Below are positions 7,702-16,573 of a DNA stretch of 32,066 bases, one piece after another. Position numbers and translations under genes: made by a program. The DNA is from F23-D06 sp963643165. Lineage in GTDB: Bacteria; Bacteroidota; Bacteroidia; Bacteroidales; WCHB1-69. The notes beneath the pieces were generated by a model that did not search any database, was not told the origin of the DNA, and saw nothing but the letters and a program-made list of their open reading frames with translations. The stretch covers positions 1 to 32,066 of the forward strand of contig CAVIJD010000025.1 in NCBI GenBank assembly GCA_963643165.1, in the 5' to 3' direction. Within the stretch, counting starts at the first letter, position 1; the number at the start of each line of letters is the position of its first letter.

Positions 7702-8334
7702 TCAGTCATGGTCGCGCCGGTTTTCGCATTCGCAGATGTCCGTGAATAGGATTTCCGTGTAGGGCAACAGGACTTCCATTGCCTCATATTCGCTTTTGGT
7801 TAAAGGTATCTGTCTCAGGTCAAGCACCTTGAGGGTATGTTTCAAAGCCGTGACGGATTCAGGGAGCACATACAAAGGATTTCCCCAAGCATCGACGTAC
7901 TCCAGACTTTCCATTTCCGCGACAGAGTCGGGCAGCGTCTCGAGCAGGTTGCGGCTCACAATAAGGTTGCGGAGTCGCTTGAGGCGGCCTATCGCCTCGG
8001 GGAGGCGAACCAGTTTGTTCTTGTCGAGGTTCAGGAGTTCGAGCCGTGAGAGTTTGCAAATGTTGCGGTTGAGGACGCAGAGGCGGCATCCCTTGACGGT
8101 AAGTTCGCGGAGTTCCGTAAGTTGAAACAGCGTTTCGGGCAATGAGTCCCGTACCGGCAGTTTTGACAATTTGAGGCGATAGACCTGTTGCGGTTCCGCG
8201 AGGGCCTCGTCCAGGGAGGTATAAGTTTTACCGTTGTCGTGCGGCCCGTAGAGCACTTGCGGGGCACGCTGCGCCGTTAGCGGGCTCAACCACACACTGA
8301 ACAAGAGCATTGCAAAAAAACGCAGGGGTTTCAT
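7702..8334 (-). CDS. Leucine-rich repeat protein with signal peptide
   Basis: A 210-residue protein. The ATG at 8334 gives a plausible signal peptide (MKPLRFFAMLLFSVWLSPL, then TAQ/RAP). About five leucine-rich repeats follow between residues 70 and 175, of the type L-x-x-L-x-x-L-x-[VL]-x-x-N-x-L-x-x-L-P, as in LNLDKNKLVRLPEAIGRL and LIVSRNLLETLPDSVAEM. The C-terminus is short and charged. LRR domains bind proteins or peptides; no ligand can be named. A longer in-frame start exists at 8382, but its 16 extra residues contain the promoter-like box at 8341-8348 and would spoil the signal peptide. An alternative start is the internal Met at 8313. Confidence 0.82.
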   Translation of the reverse strand: MKPLRFFAMLLFSVWLSPLTAQRAPQVLYGPHDNGKTYTSLDEALAEPQQVYRLKLSKLPVRDSLPETLFQLTELRELTVKGCRLCVLNRNICKLSRLELLNLDKNKLVRLPEAIGRLKRLRNLIVSRNLLETLPDSVAEMESLEYVDAWGNPLYVLPESVTALKHTLKVLDLRQIPLTKSEYEAMEVLLPYTEILFTDICECENRRDHD

Positions 8335-8340
8335 AGGCGG

Positions 8341-8348
8341 CAAAGATA
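8341..8348 (-). promoter_or_regulatory. -7 box just upstream of the LRR gene start
   Basis: CAAAGATA on the plus strand reads TATCTTTG on the minus strand, a TAnnTTTG match only 6 nt from the ATG at 8334. If used, transcription would start at or next to the start codon, giving a leaderless or nearly leaderless mRNA, or the true start is the Met codon at 8313. Confidence 0.4.
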
Positions 8349-8457
8349 TTGTTTTTCTGTTGATTTTCTCATATATGTACAAACTTTCGCACGGCTAACG
8401 CACGAATGCAGAATGCAGAGGCGTTACGCGTGTTGTTCTTTTTCTCTCTCTTTTCAC

Positions 8458-8673
8458 GATGTTGGTCCTCTTCGAGGCTCTGTTTGACTCGGGGCGCGGC
8501 TTGCTCCGACGGCTTCACCGTCGGTTATGGTCATTGGCGGCTCAACGAGCCGCCAATGATTGGGCATCTCCGATGCCCAATCATTGCGAGGTCTTCTCTG
8601 CCAGAGCTGACTTGCGAACTAAAATGGAAGAGGGGGGCGACTTGCGCACACGCCCTCGGAGAGGGCCAACATC
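8458..8673. repeat. Inverted-repeat-bounded palindromic element, copy B (MITE/REP-like)
   Basis: A 216-bp non-coding element bounded by 20-bp inverted repeats, 8458-8477 and 8654-8673, matching at 18 of 20 positions. Inside it are three strong hairpins: 8506-8524 (7-bp stem CCGACGG/CCGTCGG), 8531-8559 (13-bp stem around loop AAC) and 8554-8586 (15-bp stem around loop TCC). The last two share the arm CCAATGA, so they cannot both form fully. Its left half matches copy A at 6-96 in reverse orientation. No transposase is encoded, so if it moves it must do so in trans. The frames through it show no protein family. Confidence 0.7.
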
Positions 8674-8727
8674 ATTGTGCATGACAGATGCATGGACGAA
8701 AACAATCCATCGGCAGTTCCAATGATT

Positions 8728-9129
8728 CTATTTTCGAAGCTTTGAAAGTAAAATATCCATTAGCGCCTGTAGCAATGCCCGCTTCACCTCCACTCCATAG
8801 TCGGAATTCAAAAACTCAGACGGTACGATATAAGCCAATCTTCCTCCCTCCCTAAGTTGGGATATTGACTTAAGCAAAAAGAGGGTATAGATGTTCGTAA
8901 AGCCGCTTAGCCGCATGTGCAGCTGGCTGTTTACTATTGGAACAAGAGCGGCATTGTCATAATCGTGGAATTTGAGATACGGAGGGTTACATATTATGCC
9001 GTCATACGCTTCGTCCCAGGGTGAAGTGATATAATCCTCCTGCTTAAACTCCAACCGGCTTCGTGACGGGGATCTTTCTTGGAACCATCTTTTCTTAATG
9101 GCAATGACATTATACTTTTTTCCATCCTT
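8728..9129 (-). pseudogene. Fragment of an N6-adenine DNA methyltransferase (Eco57I/TaqI-like)
   Basis: An open stretch without its natural ends. Reading on the minus strand from just after a stop at 9130-9132, the translation runs through KKYNVIAIKKRWFQ, then DEAYDGIICNPPYLKF, which holds the NPPY catalytic motif IV of amino-methyltransferases, and then INTYTLFLLK-like and LREGGRLAYIVPSEFLNSDYG segments typical of type IIG/Eco57I-like enzymes. The S-adenosylmethionine-binding motif I region and the whole target-recognition part are missing; the family usually exceeds 500 residues. The 3' end stops at 8728 near the palindromic element. AT-rich composition relative to its neighbours points to acquired DNA in decay. 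A functional protein is unlikely. Confidence 0.75.
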
Positions 9130-9179
9130 TCACGTTTATGTTCAAGTCTATCTGAACATCTTTTCAAGCATCAGGCAAC

Positions 9180-12100
9180 ATGAAAAAGAACATCTCAACC
9201 TCCCTTTTCTGCACTTTCGTCTTATGGGTCATCTATTCATGCGCGGCGTGTCAGGGCAGCCTCACAAGCACTTACGATTCGCTCTGGAACCGCTATCGGA
9301 ACACCAACCGGGCTTTCATCCTCGACTGCAACCGGATGCTTGACACCATCAGCCGCAAAGCCCTCCGCGAGCAGAATGAGCACCAGCTGTTCCGCACCGA
9401 CTATGAACGTATGCAACTGAACCGCCGTTACAATCCCTTGTGGAGCGACAAAACGGTCCTGCTCTATCTTGACTCCGTTGCAGCGTTGCCCCACTCGGCG
9501 CCTTACCTCTGCCTGTACCATTACCTCACCGGCACCACCCTCGAGAACTGCCTGGCCTCGAATGCCTACGCTACGCCAATAGCCCAGACTCACGACTTGC
9601 ATAAAATTGACGAGTGGACCCGCGAAGACCTCAAGAGCGTGTCACGGCAACACTTCGACACCTGCTTTGCCATGCTGCAGCAACTCATCGGCTGCCCCGC
9701 CGCCGACTTCTCCTTTATGCTTGGCGGCGACGCGGCTTTCCGGAACCTCCGCCCCACCCTTTTCGACATCGTGGTGCAAGACCGCCTGACCCACACAGAC
9801 GACACCGCCGAAGCTTTCAGCCTCATCGACAAAGCGACAGGCAGCCATGCCCTGCCGGAAAGCCGCGAGGCCGTCATCGACTACGAACTGCTGCGCCTTG
9901 ACCTGCGCCGCCGCAACGCGGGCTTGCCAAAACCCGAAGCCAGCGACCGCTACCTCAAAGAGGTGGCAGCCCTGGAAAAGCAATACGGCAATGACGACGC
10001 CTTTGACTATGCGCGCGGCATCTGCCTGTTTGAGGCCGGCTGCAGCAGCGACAGCACAAACGACTATTTCGCCTCTGCACTGTATTATTTTGACAAGTTG
10101 ATTGCTAAAGACGAAAATCCCTACTTCGTGCAAAATGCGCTGTACTGCAAAGAGCGCATCCTGCAGCCGGAACTGCACCTTAACAGCAGGGACCAAGACC
10201 GCATACCCGCGTCCAGGCAACGCCTCGCCATCCGTTACCGCAACATCGACTCGCTCTACGTCAGCGTCTATAAGACAGAGAAAGCCGTGCCCCTCTCCTA
10301 TCATTACAACCCCAACCTTGACTGCACCGTGCTTGACTCCGCGGCTGTGTCACAACTCGGCAATCCCATTCGGCAGGAACGTTTCGCGCTGAAAAATCCC
10401 GTACCCTACAATGCCTACACCACAGAACTATGGCTCGACTCTCTGCCGACAGGCTGCTACACCCTCATCTTTCACCGCGCCGCCACATGGGACACGGCAT
10501 CCACCATGCTGACAACCGCCATCCACGTCACCGACATCAAACTCACGGGATGGTCAATCGGAGGGAAGGCCCGGCTGGCAGTCAACCACCGCACCTCAGG
10601 AGAGCCTTACGCACACCGCCGCACGGACGTAAAAGGCAGAATCCCCGCCATACTGTTCACCAACAAGAACGGCGAAGTCGGCATGCCCGCCCTCTTGCCG
10701 GAAAACCATCCCTACCAAAAGCTGTACCACATCCGCTTCCGTGACCATAACGACCAGTATTCCACCCGACTCCTCGTCGGGAGACCATACCGTCGCAACA
10801 GACGATTTGCCGAGAACAAACGCCTGTCGGAGTCAGGACGCATCTGCCTTTTCACCGACCGCACGCTATACCGTCCCGGGCAGACCTTATACTTCAAAAG
10901 CATCGCCGAGCACGGCAGGAAGAGTTTCTCGGGGCAGCCTGTCACCATAACACTGAACGACAAGAACGGCAAACTCATCGACTCCCTGCATCTCACCTCA
11001 TCGGACTATGGCAGCACCGCCGGCGAGTTCAAAATCCCGCTCTCTTCGATAGGTCGCCACACCCTTTCTGTCCGCATAGAGGGGAAGAAAGCATCGTACT
11101 ATGCCCGGAAGAGCCTTGACGTGGCAGAATACAAACTCCCGGCGTTCAGCATTTCGCTCAACATAGACACCAACGAAGTGATGGCTGGCGACACGCTGAC
11201 CATCAGCGGCAAAGTCATCGCCCTCAACGGTGTCTCCGTGGCGGACGCTGCCGTCTCATTGCAGATCTCCACCTTCGGCGCGCCCATTGCGGAAACGTTT
11301 TCCGGCGAAAAGGAAAAGAGCCTCAAGGCAGATGTCGCCTGCGACCAGGAGGGGCAATTCCTGTACCGCCATGCGCTGCCGGCAAGCGACAATGACTACG
11401 GCGTTGAAGTCAAGGCCACCGCCACAGACCTGAACGGAGAAACCCACGTCGCCACCCGCAACTTCTGGATTCCGGTCCGTTCGCTCAACTTGCTTGTCAC
11501 GGGCCTTGAAGACATTGACCAGTCGAGCGAAGACACCCTGAGATGTACCGTCAGGCCCGTCAATCATGACGATGTTTTGCAGCCCGTTGCCGTGCGCATC
11601 CGGATAGAGCAGCTCGAAACGCCGCCCCTTTACCGCGAATGCCTCTACTCCAAAACCGGAGAGCCCAGCCAGCCCCTTTACGACACGGCCGCCTGCCGCC
11701 GCCACTTTCCGCAGTTCGGGCTCGACCCTGACGAGAAACGCGAACTGTTGTGGCCCACGTCAGACCTCCTGCTCGACAGCACCAAAGTGTGCAAACCCGA
11801 TTCCGCGTTACACATCTCCATCAAACATTGGCCGTTCGGCAACTATAAAGCCACATTCACCTGTTTAGACAAAAAAGGAGACACCGTAAAGCAGACCTTC
11901 ACCTTCAGCATTTACCGTTCAGACACCACGGCCACCCAACGTTACGAACCCGTATGGGCCTATTTCAAAGCCGTACCGCAAGCCGGCGGCGAGGCCACCG
12001 TCGTGGCAGGCACCTACCTCAAGGACGCCCTGCTCATCTGCAACGTCTATCAAGGCAAGCGGCTGCTGCAAACCGAGTCTTTCAAACTCAACCGGTCGCA

Positions 12101-15100
12101 GACATCATTCACCGTTAAGACCAGAAAGCACGGCGGTGCCTCCGTCAGTGTCAATGTGCGCGTCATACAAAACGGCTATTGCTACCAAGAAGACCGCACC
12201 GAAACTCTTCGCGCCCCCGCCGCCAAAGCGGACAGCCAGACGCTCCCCTTGGAACTCACCCATTGGAACAACCTTGCCGAACCCGGCAGTCAAGAACATT
12301 GGGAACTGCAGATTCCCCGTGCCGCCCACACGCTGCAAGAGTCGGCCGAGGTGCTTGCCTGGATGATCGACTGCAGTCTTTATGAGTCTGGCATGGCCCA
12401 ACCCGCCCACACGCTCTCCTCCGGAGGACCCAACCGCTACCACCTCCGCGACAAAGTCCACCTGCGCCACCCTCTTTTTCACCAATACATCTCATTCCAA
12501 GACCTCTCAGACCCGTTTCTCAGCCATACGGCAAGTTCACCGACCAAGCCACGGACTATTCGGAACAAAACGTATGAAACCATCGAATGGCTTCGAAACC
12601 GCAGGTATCGTAACATCCTGACAACCAACTTGTCAGCCTTAACGAACCAAAACGAACCTATAGAATCCTACGATGACATTGGAATTCATGCAACCCTTTA
12701 CGCAACCGACAACGTTGCTTTGCATTCCAAAAGAAAGTCGTCGGTCATCCTGTTGTCCGACATGGGAGAGCAGGACAGTTTTGCCGAAGACACCCCATCC
12801 GCCATTTCCAATGAAGAATCTGCAGACATGACATCGGCGGGAAAGAGCGGAGGCTCAGGAGCGACGGATTCATTCTCGTCCTCACTGAAAATCAGAAGCC
12901 AGTTTAAGGAGACCGCATTCTTCTACCCCACCTTAAAAACGGACCAAGAAGGGAGGTTAAAGATAGACTTCACCCTTCCCGACCAATACAGCAAGTGGCA
13001 GTTCTTCGCGCTGGCGCACACGCCGTCGATGCAAAGCGGCTCGTTGACCGCGTTTTTGCAGTCGCGCAAGACCCTGATGACCCAAGGCAACGCGCCGCGG
13101 TTTTTGCGCGAGGGTGACACCCTGACCTTGCAAGTACGTCTCACGAACCTCAGCGACACCGCCTTGGACGGCAGCGTCGCCATCCGCCTCTTCAACGGCA
13201 CTACGGGCGAGCCGCTGCACATCCTGGTCAACGGGAGCGACTCCCTGCAAGGCTTCCGTTGTGCAGCCCGGGGCAATGCCGTCGCCGGCTGGCAGATAGC
13301 CGTGCCGCTTGACGTGCCGCTCATCGGATACCGCGTGCTGGCGCAAGCGGGGCAATACGGCGACGGGGAAGAGAACGTGCTGCCCGTACTGTCGCGCCGC
13401 ACACTGGTGACAGAGTCGCTGCCGTTTTCGGTCCCGGCGAACCGCGACACCACCCTCCTGTTCCGGAAAATGCAGGACTGCACCTCGCCGACCGTCCAGC
13501 CATACCGCTACACGATGGAGATTACAGGCAACCCCACCTGGATTGCCCTGCAGTCGCTGCCTTATCTGTCCAAAGACCGCTATGACTGCAACGAGCAGAT
13601 CTTCTCCAAACTCTTTGCGGATGCCTTGGCCTTGCACATAGTAAGCCAACATCCGGAAATTGAAAGAACCTACAAAGACTGGCAGGCCGACTCGCTGCAC
13701 AACTCCCTGGCCTCGCCGTTGACCAAAAACGAGCAGCTCAAGAGCATCCTTTTGGAAGAGACCCCTTGGGTCGCCGACGCAAAACTGGAAACGGAACAGA
13801 AAGGCGGGATGGCGAACCTTTTTGACAAAAAGAGTCTCGAACTCCAGATCGCCAAGCAGGCCAAGAAGTTGCTACGCAACCAGACCGCAGCCGGCAGTTG
13901 GGGCTGGTTCGGCAAGGGCGACGGCAGCGAGCGCATCACGAACTACATTGTGGCGGGATGCCGCAAGCTGAACAGACTCGGCATCAACATCCCGGCCGCC
14001 GATGACATGGCCGACAAAGCCATCCGCTACCTGGACGAAAAGCAGGAGAGCCGCTATCGCCAGTATGTGAAAGAGGGCGGTATCGACAAGGACACTCCAT
14101 TCATCCTCAGCCGCAATGACTTGCAATACTTGTACATAAAGACAACGGGGCAAGCCGACAGTGCATGGCTTCAGCAACCATACGTCAAAAACTTGTTGGC
14201 GCACCTCACGGACAACCTATACGAAGCCGACCGGTTGCGGCAAGCCGAGACCGCCCTCATTCTGCACTATGCAGGGCGAGGACAGGAGGCCAGGCAGGTG
14301 ATAGAAGCCTTGCGGCAGCAAGCGGTCAGGAGCGAAAGCATGGGCATGTATTGGCCCGACCGTCAAAACGGGGAATACCCTTGTCCGCGCTATTTCGGCT
14401 GGGGAGCGTCGCCCGTAGAGCAACAGACCCTGTTCATCGAAGCATTTCAGGCCATCTCTCCCCGTCAGGACGAGTTGGATGCCATGGTGCAATGGCTGCT
14501 GCTGCAACGCAAAAACAGTTATTGGGGCAACACCAAGACAACGGCCGAAGCCGTCTATGCCATTCTGTCCGGCAATCACGGCGGGGCCACGGCCGCATCT
14601 GCCACCGTCATCCGTGTCGGCGGGCAGACCTTCGAGCCCGCGACGGACCCGCAGTCCGAAGCCGGCACCGAATACCTGCAGCATGTTTGGAGTGCAGACA
14701 AAATGACCCCCGAACTGGCAAAGATCACCATCCGCACCGACACGTCGCATTCCGTCTATGGCGGCTGCTATTGGCAATATCTTGAAGACAAAGACAGCAT
14801 AACGGCAGCGGGCGCAGGGTTGCACATCGAACGCGCGCTCTTCCACGCCGCGCCCGCGGAGGGTGGGCGGCTCGACTCCGTCAGCCCCCAGAATCCGGCA
14901 CGGCTCGGCGAGCGCATCACCGTCCGGATTGTCGTCACCGCCGACCGCGACTTGGAATACGTCCACATCAAAGACGAACGCGCATCTTCTTTCGAGCCTG
15001 TGCAAACGTATGAGGATTATGGATGGCAGAACGGCTTTTCCTATTATGAAGTCACGCGCGATGCCGCCACCCACTTCTTCATTGACACCTTAGGCAAAGG

Positions 15101-15236
15101 GGCACACATCCTCGAATATGAGGTCACAGCCACCCAAAAGGGCGTTTTCAGCAACGGAATCGCCACAGTGGAGTGTCTCTATTCGCCCGAATACAGGGCG
15201 CAGAGCACCAGTTCGCGCGTCAGCATCGAGCCGTAA
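9180..15236 (+). CDS. Bacterial alpha-2-macroglobulin family protein with thioester motif
   Basis: A 2018-residue envelope protein of the protease-trapping A2M family. An N-terminal hydrophobic signal (MKKNISTSLFCTFVLWVIYS, then CAAC) suggests export; the cysteine could be lipidated, although Tyr at -2 is not ideal for a lipobox. The first ~400 residues resemble the helical N-terminal region of Bacteroidota homologues. An MG2 domain begins near residue 550 (FTDRTLYRPGQTLYFKS). A Ser/Gly/Ala/Asp-rich stretch at about 1195-1240 is in the position of a bait region, directly before the A2M domain (ETAFFYPTLKTD, about 1243). The thioester motif C-N-E-Q is at residues 1470-1473, so a covalent protease trap is possible. 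An alpha-helical thioester domain follows to about 1800, with C-terminal MG/receptor-like domains after it. Monocistronic by appearance; no clear promoter was found (a near-match TACTTTTT at 9113). Confidence 0.94.
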   Translation: MKKNISTSLFCTFVLWVIYSCAACQGSLTSTYDSLWNRYRNTNRAFILDCNRMLDTISRKALREQNEHQLFRTDYERMQLNRRYNPLWSDKTVLLYLDSVAALPHSAPYLCLYHYLTGTTLENCLASNAYATPIAQTHDLHKIDEWTREDLKSVSRQHFDTCFAMLQQLIGCPAADFSFMLGGDAAFRNLRPTLFDIVVQDRLTHTDDTAEAFSLIDKATGSHALPESREAVIDYELLRLDLRRRNAGLPKPEASDRYLKEVAALEKQYGNDDAFDYARGICLFEAGCSSDSTNDYFASALYYFDKLIAKDENPYFVQNALYCKERILQPELHLNSRDQDRIPASRQRLAIRYRNIDSLYVSVYKTEKAVPLSYHYNPNLDCTVLDSAAVSQLGNPIRQERFALKNPVPYNAYTTELWLDSLPTGCYTLIFHRAATWDTASTMLTTAIHVTDIKLTGWSIGGKARLAVNHRTSGEPYAHRRTDVKGRIPAILFTNKNGEVGMPALLPENHPYQKLYHIRFRDHNDQYSTRLLVGRPYRRNRRFAENKRLSESGRICLFTDRTLYRPGQTLYFKSIAEHGRKSFSGQPVTITLNDKNGKLIDSLHLTSSDYGSTAGEFKIPLSSIGRHTLSVRIEGKKASYYARKSLDVAEYKLPAFSISLNIDTNEVMAGDTLTISGKVIALNGVSVADAAVSLQISTFGAPIAETFSGEKEKSLKADVACDQEGQFLYRHALPASDNDYGVEVKATATDLNGETHVATRNFWIPVRSLNLLVTGLEDIDQSSEDTLRCTVRPVNHDDVLQPVAVRIRIEQLETPPLYRECLYSKTGEPSQPLYDTAACRRHFPQFGLDPDEKRELLWPTSDLLLDSTKVCKPDSALHISIKHWPFGNYKATFTCLDKKGDTVKQTFTFSIYRSDTTATQRYEPVWAYFKAVPQAGGEATVVAGTYLKDALLICNVYQGKRLLQTESFKLNRSQTSFTVKTRKHGGASVSVNVRVIQNGYCYQEDRTETLRAPAAKADSQTLPLELTHWNNLAEPGSQEHWELQIPRAAHTLQESAEVLAWMIDCSLYESGMAQPAHTLSSGGPNRYHLRDKVHLRHPLFHQYISFQDLSDPFLSHTASSPTKPRTIRNKTYETIEWLRNRRYRNILTTNLSALTNQNEPIESYDDIGIHATLYATDNVALHSKRKSSVILLSDMGEQDSFAEDTPSAISNEESADMTSAGKSGGSGATDSFSSSLKIRSQFKETAFFYPTLKTDQEGRLKIDFTLPDQYSKWQFFALAHTPSMQSGSLTAFLQSRKTLMTQGNAPRFLREGDTLTLQVRLTNLSDTALDGSVAIRLFNGTTGEPLHILVNGSDSLQGFRCAARGNAVAGWQIAVPLDVPLIGYRVLAQAGQYGDGEENVLPVLSRRTLVTESLPFSVPANRDTTLLFRKMQDCTSPTVQPYRYTMEITGNPTWIALQSLPYLSKDRYDCNEQIFSKLFADALALHIVSQHPEIERTYKDWQADSLHNSLASPLTKNEQLKSILLEETPWVADAKLETEQKGGMANLFDKKSLELQIAKQAKKLLRNQTAAGSWGWFGKGDGSERITNYIVAGCRKLNRLGINIPAADDMADKAIRYLDEKQESRYRQYVKEGGIDKDTPFILSRNDLQYLYIKTTGQADSAWLQQPYVKNLLAHLTDNLYEADRLRQAETALILHYAGRGQEARQVIEALRQQAVRSESMGMYWPDRQNGEYPCPRYFGWGASPVEQQTLFIEAFQAISPRQDELDAMVQWLLLQRKNSYWGNTKTTAEAVYAILSGNHGGATAASATVIRVGGQTFEPATDPQSEAGTEYLQHVWSADKMTPELAKITIRTDTSHSVYGGCYWQYLEDKDSITAAGAGLHIERALFHAAPAEGGRLDSVSPQNPARLGERITVRIVVTADRDLEYVHIKDERASSFEPVQTYEDYGWQNGFSYYEVTRDAATHFFIDTLGKGAHILEYEVTATQKGVFSNGIATVECLYSPEYRAQSTSSRVSIEP

Positions 15237-15255
15237 GCCATCCTAAATCCGGCAT

Positions 15256-15286
15256 TTTGCCCATTGGATGAAATTTTGTATTTTTG
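15256..15286 (+). promoter_or_regulatory. Promoter of the ICMT-mce-DUF4199-GT2 operon
   Basis: A textbook Bacteroidota promoter: TTTG at 15256-15259, a 19-nt spacer, then TATTTTTG at 15279-15286. It decides the start of the next gene, because the apparent ATG at 15264 lies inside the promoter. The block from 15251 strongly resembles the kor promoter. Confidence 0.75.
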
Positions 15287-15314
15287 CCGCTTTATAAAGA
15301 AAACTCTCAACAAC

Positions 15315-16100
15315 GTGGCGCTCATACAGTCTTACGAGAAATCCGGCAGTCTGCTGTTCAAATACCGCGGACAGATTCCAGCCATCATCTTTTTGATAAC
15401 GGTTCCGCTCCTTTTCTTCACCAACGAAACGCTCTACAGTCAATTGTCGGCCGGCAATTGTCAAACCTTGCGCATTGTGACGGTCATCCTCGCGATAGTG
15501 GTATCGCTGTCGGGGCTGGCGCTCCGGGCCTACACCGTAAGCACCACGCCCAAGGGCACTTCCGGGCGCAACACCTCCAAGCAGGTGGCCGACCGGCTGA
15601 ACACGACGGGCATCTATTCGGTTGTGCGGCATCCGCTTTATCTGGCGAACTACCTCATCTGGGCCGGCATGTTAGTCTTCACGATGAACATCTCCATATT
15701 CCTCATCGTCTCGCTGTTCTACTGGGTCTATTACGAGCGCATCATGTTTGCCGAGGAGGCCTTTCTCCGGAAGCAGTTCGGAGACCAGTTTGAGACGTGG
15801 GCGGCAAAAGTGCCGGCATTCATTCCCCGATTCTCCCTTTTCAAAGGAGGAGATTTGAGATTTTCGTTCAAAACCTTTGTCAGACGCGAATATGCCACCT
15901 GGTTCTCCGCCATATTTTCATACACGGCCATCGACTATCTGATGTGCTGCGCCATGGCAAGGACCTGCGGCACGCTCTCCGAGGCCTGCTGGCTGCGGCC
16001 GTCGCTGGTTGTACTGGCCGTCAGCGTCGTCGTCGTGCTGGTCATCAAGTTCCTCAAACACTGCACCACCCTGCTTCAGGCGGACAGCAGCAGAGACTGA
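15315..16100 (+). CDS. Isoprenylcysteine carboxyl methyltransferase (ICMT)-like membrane protein
   Basis: A predicted 261-residue inner-membrane protein of the ICMT/phospholipid N-methyltransferase superfamily. Membrane segments are visible at roughly residues 20-38, 55-75, 115-150, 190-210 and 225-245. The family signature T-G-I-Y-S-V-V-R-H-P-L-Y-L-A-N-Y (about residues 100-115) carries the RHPxY motif that binds S-adenosylmethionine in this fold, and YYERIMFAEEAFLRKQFG follows, with the conserved E-E pair. I place the start at GTG 15315, because the ATG at 15264 is upstream of the expected transcription start. Bacterial substrates are unknown. It is first in an operon with mce, a DUF4199 gene and a glycosyltransferase; the link may be positional only. 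Confidence 0.82.
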   Translation: MALIQSYEKSGSLLFKYRGQIPAIIFLITVPLLFFTNETLYSQLSAGNCQTLRIVTVILAIVVSLSGLALRAYTVSTTPKGTSGRNTSKQVADRLNTTGIYSVVRHPLYLANYLIWAGMLVFTMNISIFLIVSLFYWVYYERIMFAEEAFLRKQFGDQFETWAAKVPAFIPRFSLFKGGDLRFSFKTFVRREYATWFSAIFSYTAIDYLMCCAMARTCGTLSEACWLRPSLVVLAVSVVVVLVIKFLKHCTTLLQADSSRD

Positions 16101-16149
16101 TTCTCAACTTCAACATAGAAATAATCAACAACACAGAAAAAACAATATC

Positions 16150-16560
16150 ATGGACATCACACACATCGAACATCTCGGCATCGCCGTCAAAAGTCTGGAA
16201 ACAGCCATTCCTTATTACGAACAGATTCTGGGCATGAAATGCTACAGCATCGAAGAGGTGAAAGACCAGAAAGTGAAAACCGCGTTTTTCAAAGTCGGGC
16301 AAACCAAGATAGAGTTGCTGGAGCCGACGGGACCGGACAGCACCATAGCCAAGTTCATCGAGAACAAAGGCGAGGGCATCCACCATCTTGCCTTTGCCGT
16401 TCCTGACACGGCAGAGGCCCTGAACGAGCTTTCCGAGAAAGGCATCCGTCTGATTGACACCGCCCCGAGAGCCGGCGCCGAGGGTCTCTCCATCGGTTTT
16501 GCGCATCCCAAAGCCACGGGCGGGGTGCTGACAGAGTTCTGCTGCAAAAAAGAAGAATAA
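16150..16560 (+). CDS. mce: Methylmalonyl-CoA epimerase
   Basis: A 136-residue cytosolic enzyme of the glyoxalase/VOC fold, interconverting (R)- and (S)-methylmalonyl-CoA in the succinate-propionate pathway used by many Bacteroidales. The start HIEHLGIAVKSLETAIPYYE is the family N-terminus, with the first metal ligand at His8. The second half has GEGIHHLAFAV (His78/His79) and the terminal metal-ligand glutamate in VLTEFC (Glu129); IELLEP near residue 55 is the mid-protein acidic position. I chose ATG 16150, which gives the usual ~135-residue length; the frame extends upstream into the preceding gene. It is 49 nt after the ICMT-like gene and 13 nt before the DUF4199 gene. The mutase genes mutA/mutB are not in the window. 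Confidence 0.95.
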   Translation: MDITHIEHLGIAVKSLETAIPYYEQILGMKCYSIEEVKDQKVKTAFFKVGQTKIELLEPTGPDSTIAKFIENKGEGIHHLAFAVPDTAEALNELSEKGIRLIDTAPRAGAEGLSIGFAHPKATGGVLTEFCCKKEE

Positions 16561-16573
16561 CGGACATCTCAGC

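Noticed and set aside
8458..8673. A CRISPR array or clustered repeats at the palindromic island
   Set aside because: The repeats are inverted and of different length, not direct repeats of constant size with spacers, and no cas gene is present.
8406..8725. Short plus-strand frames of 88-92 codons across the repeat element
   Set aside because: They read through perfect palindromes and terminal inverted repeats, have no family similarity, and are best explained as chance frames in GC-rich structured DNA.
14217..15074. A 285-codon antisense frame in the A2M gene
   Set aside because: The A2M frame is continuous for 2018 codons with family motifs on both sides; the reverse frame has none.
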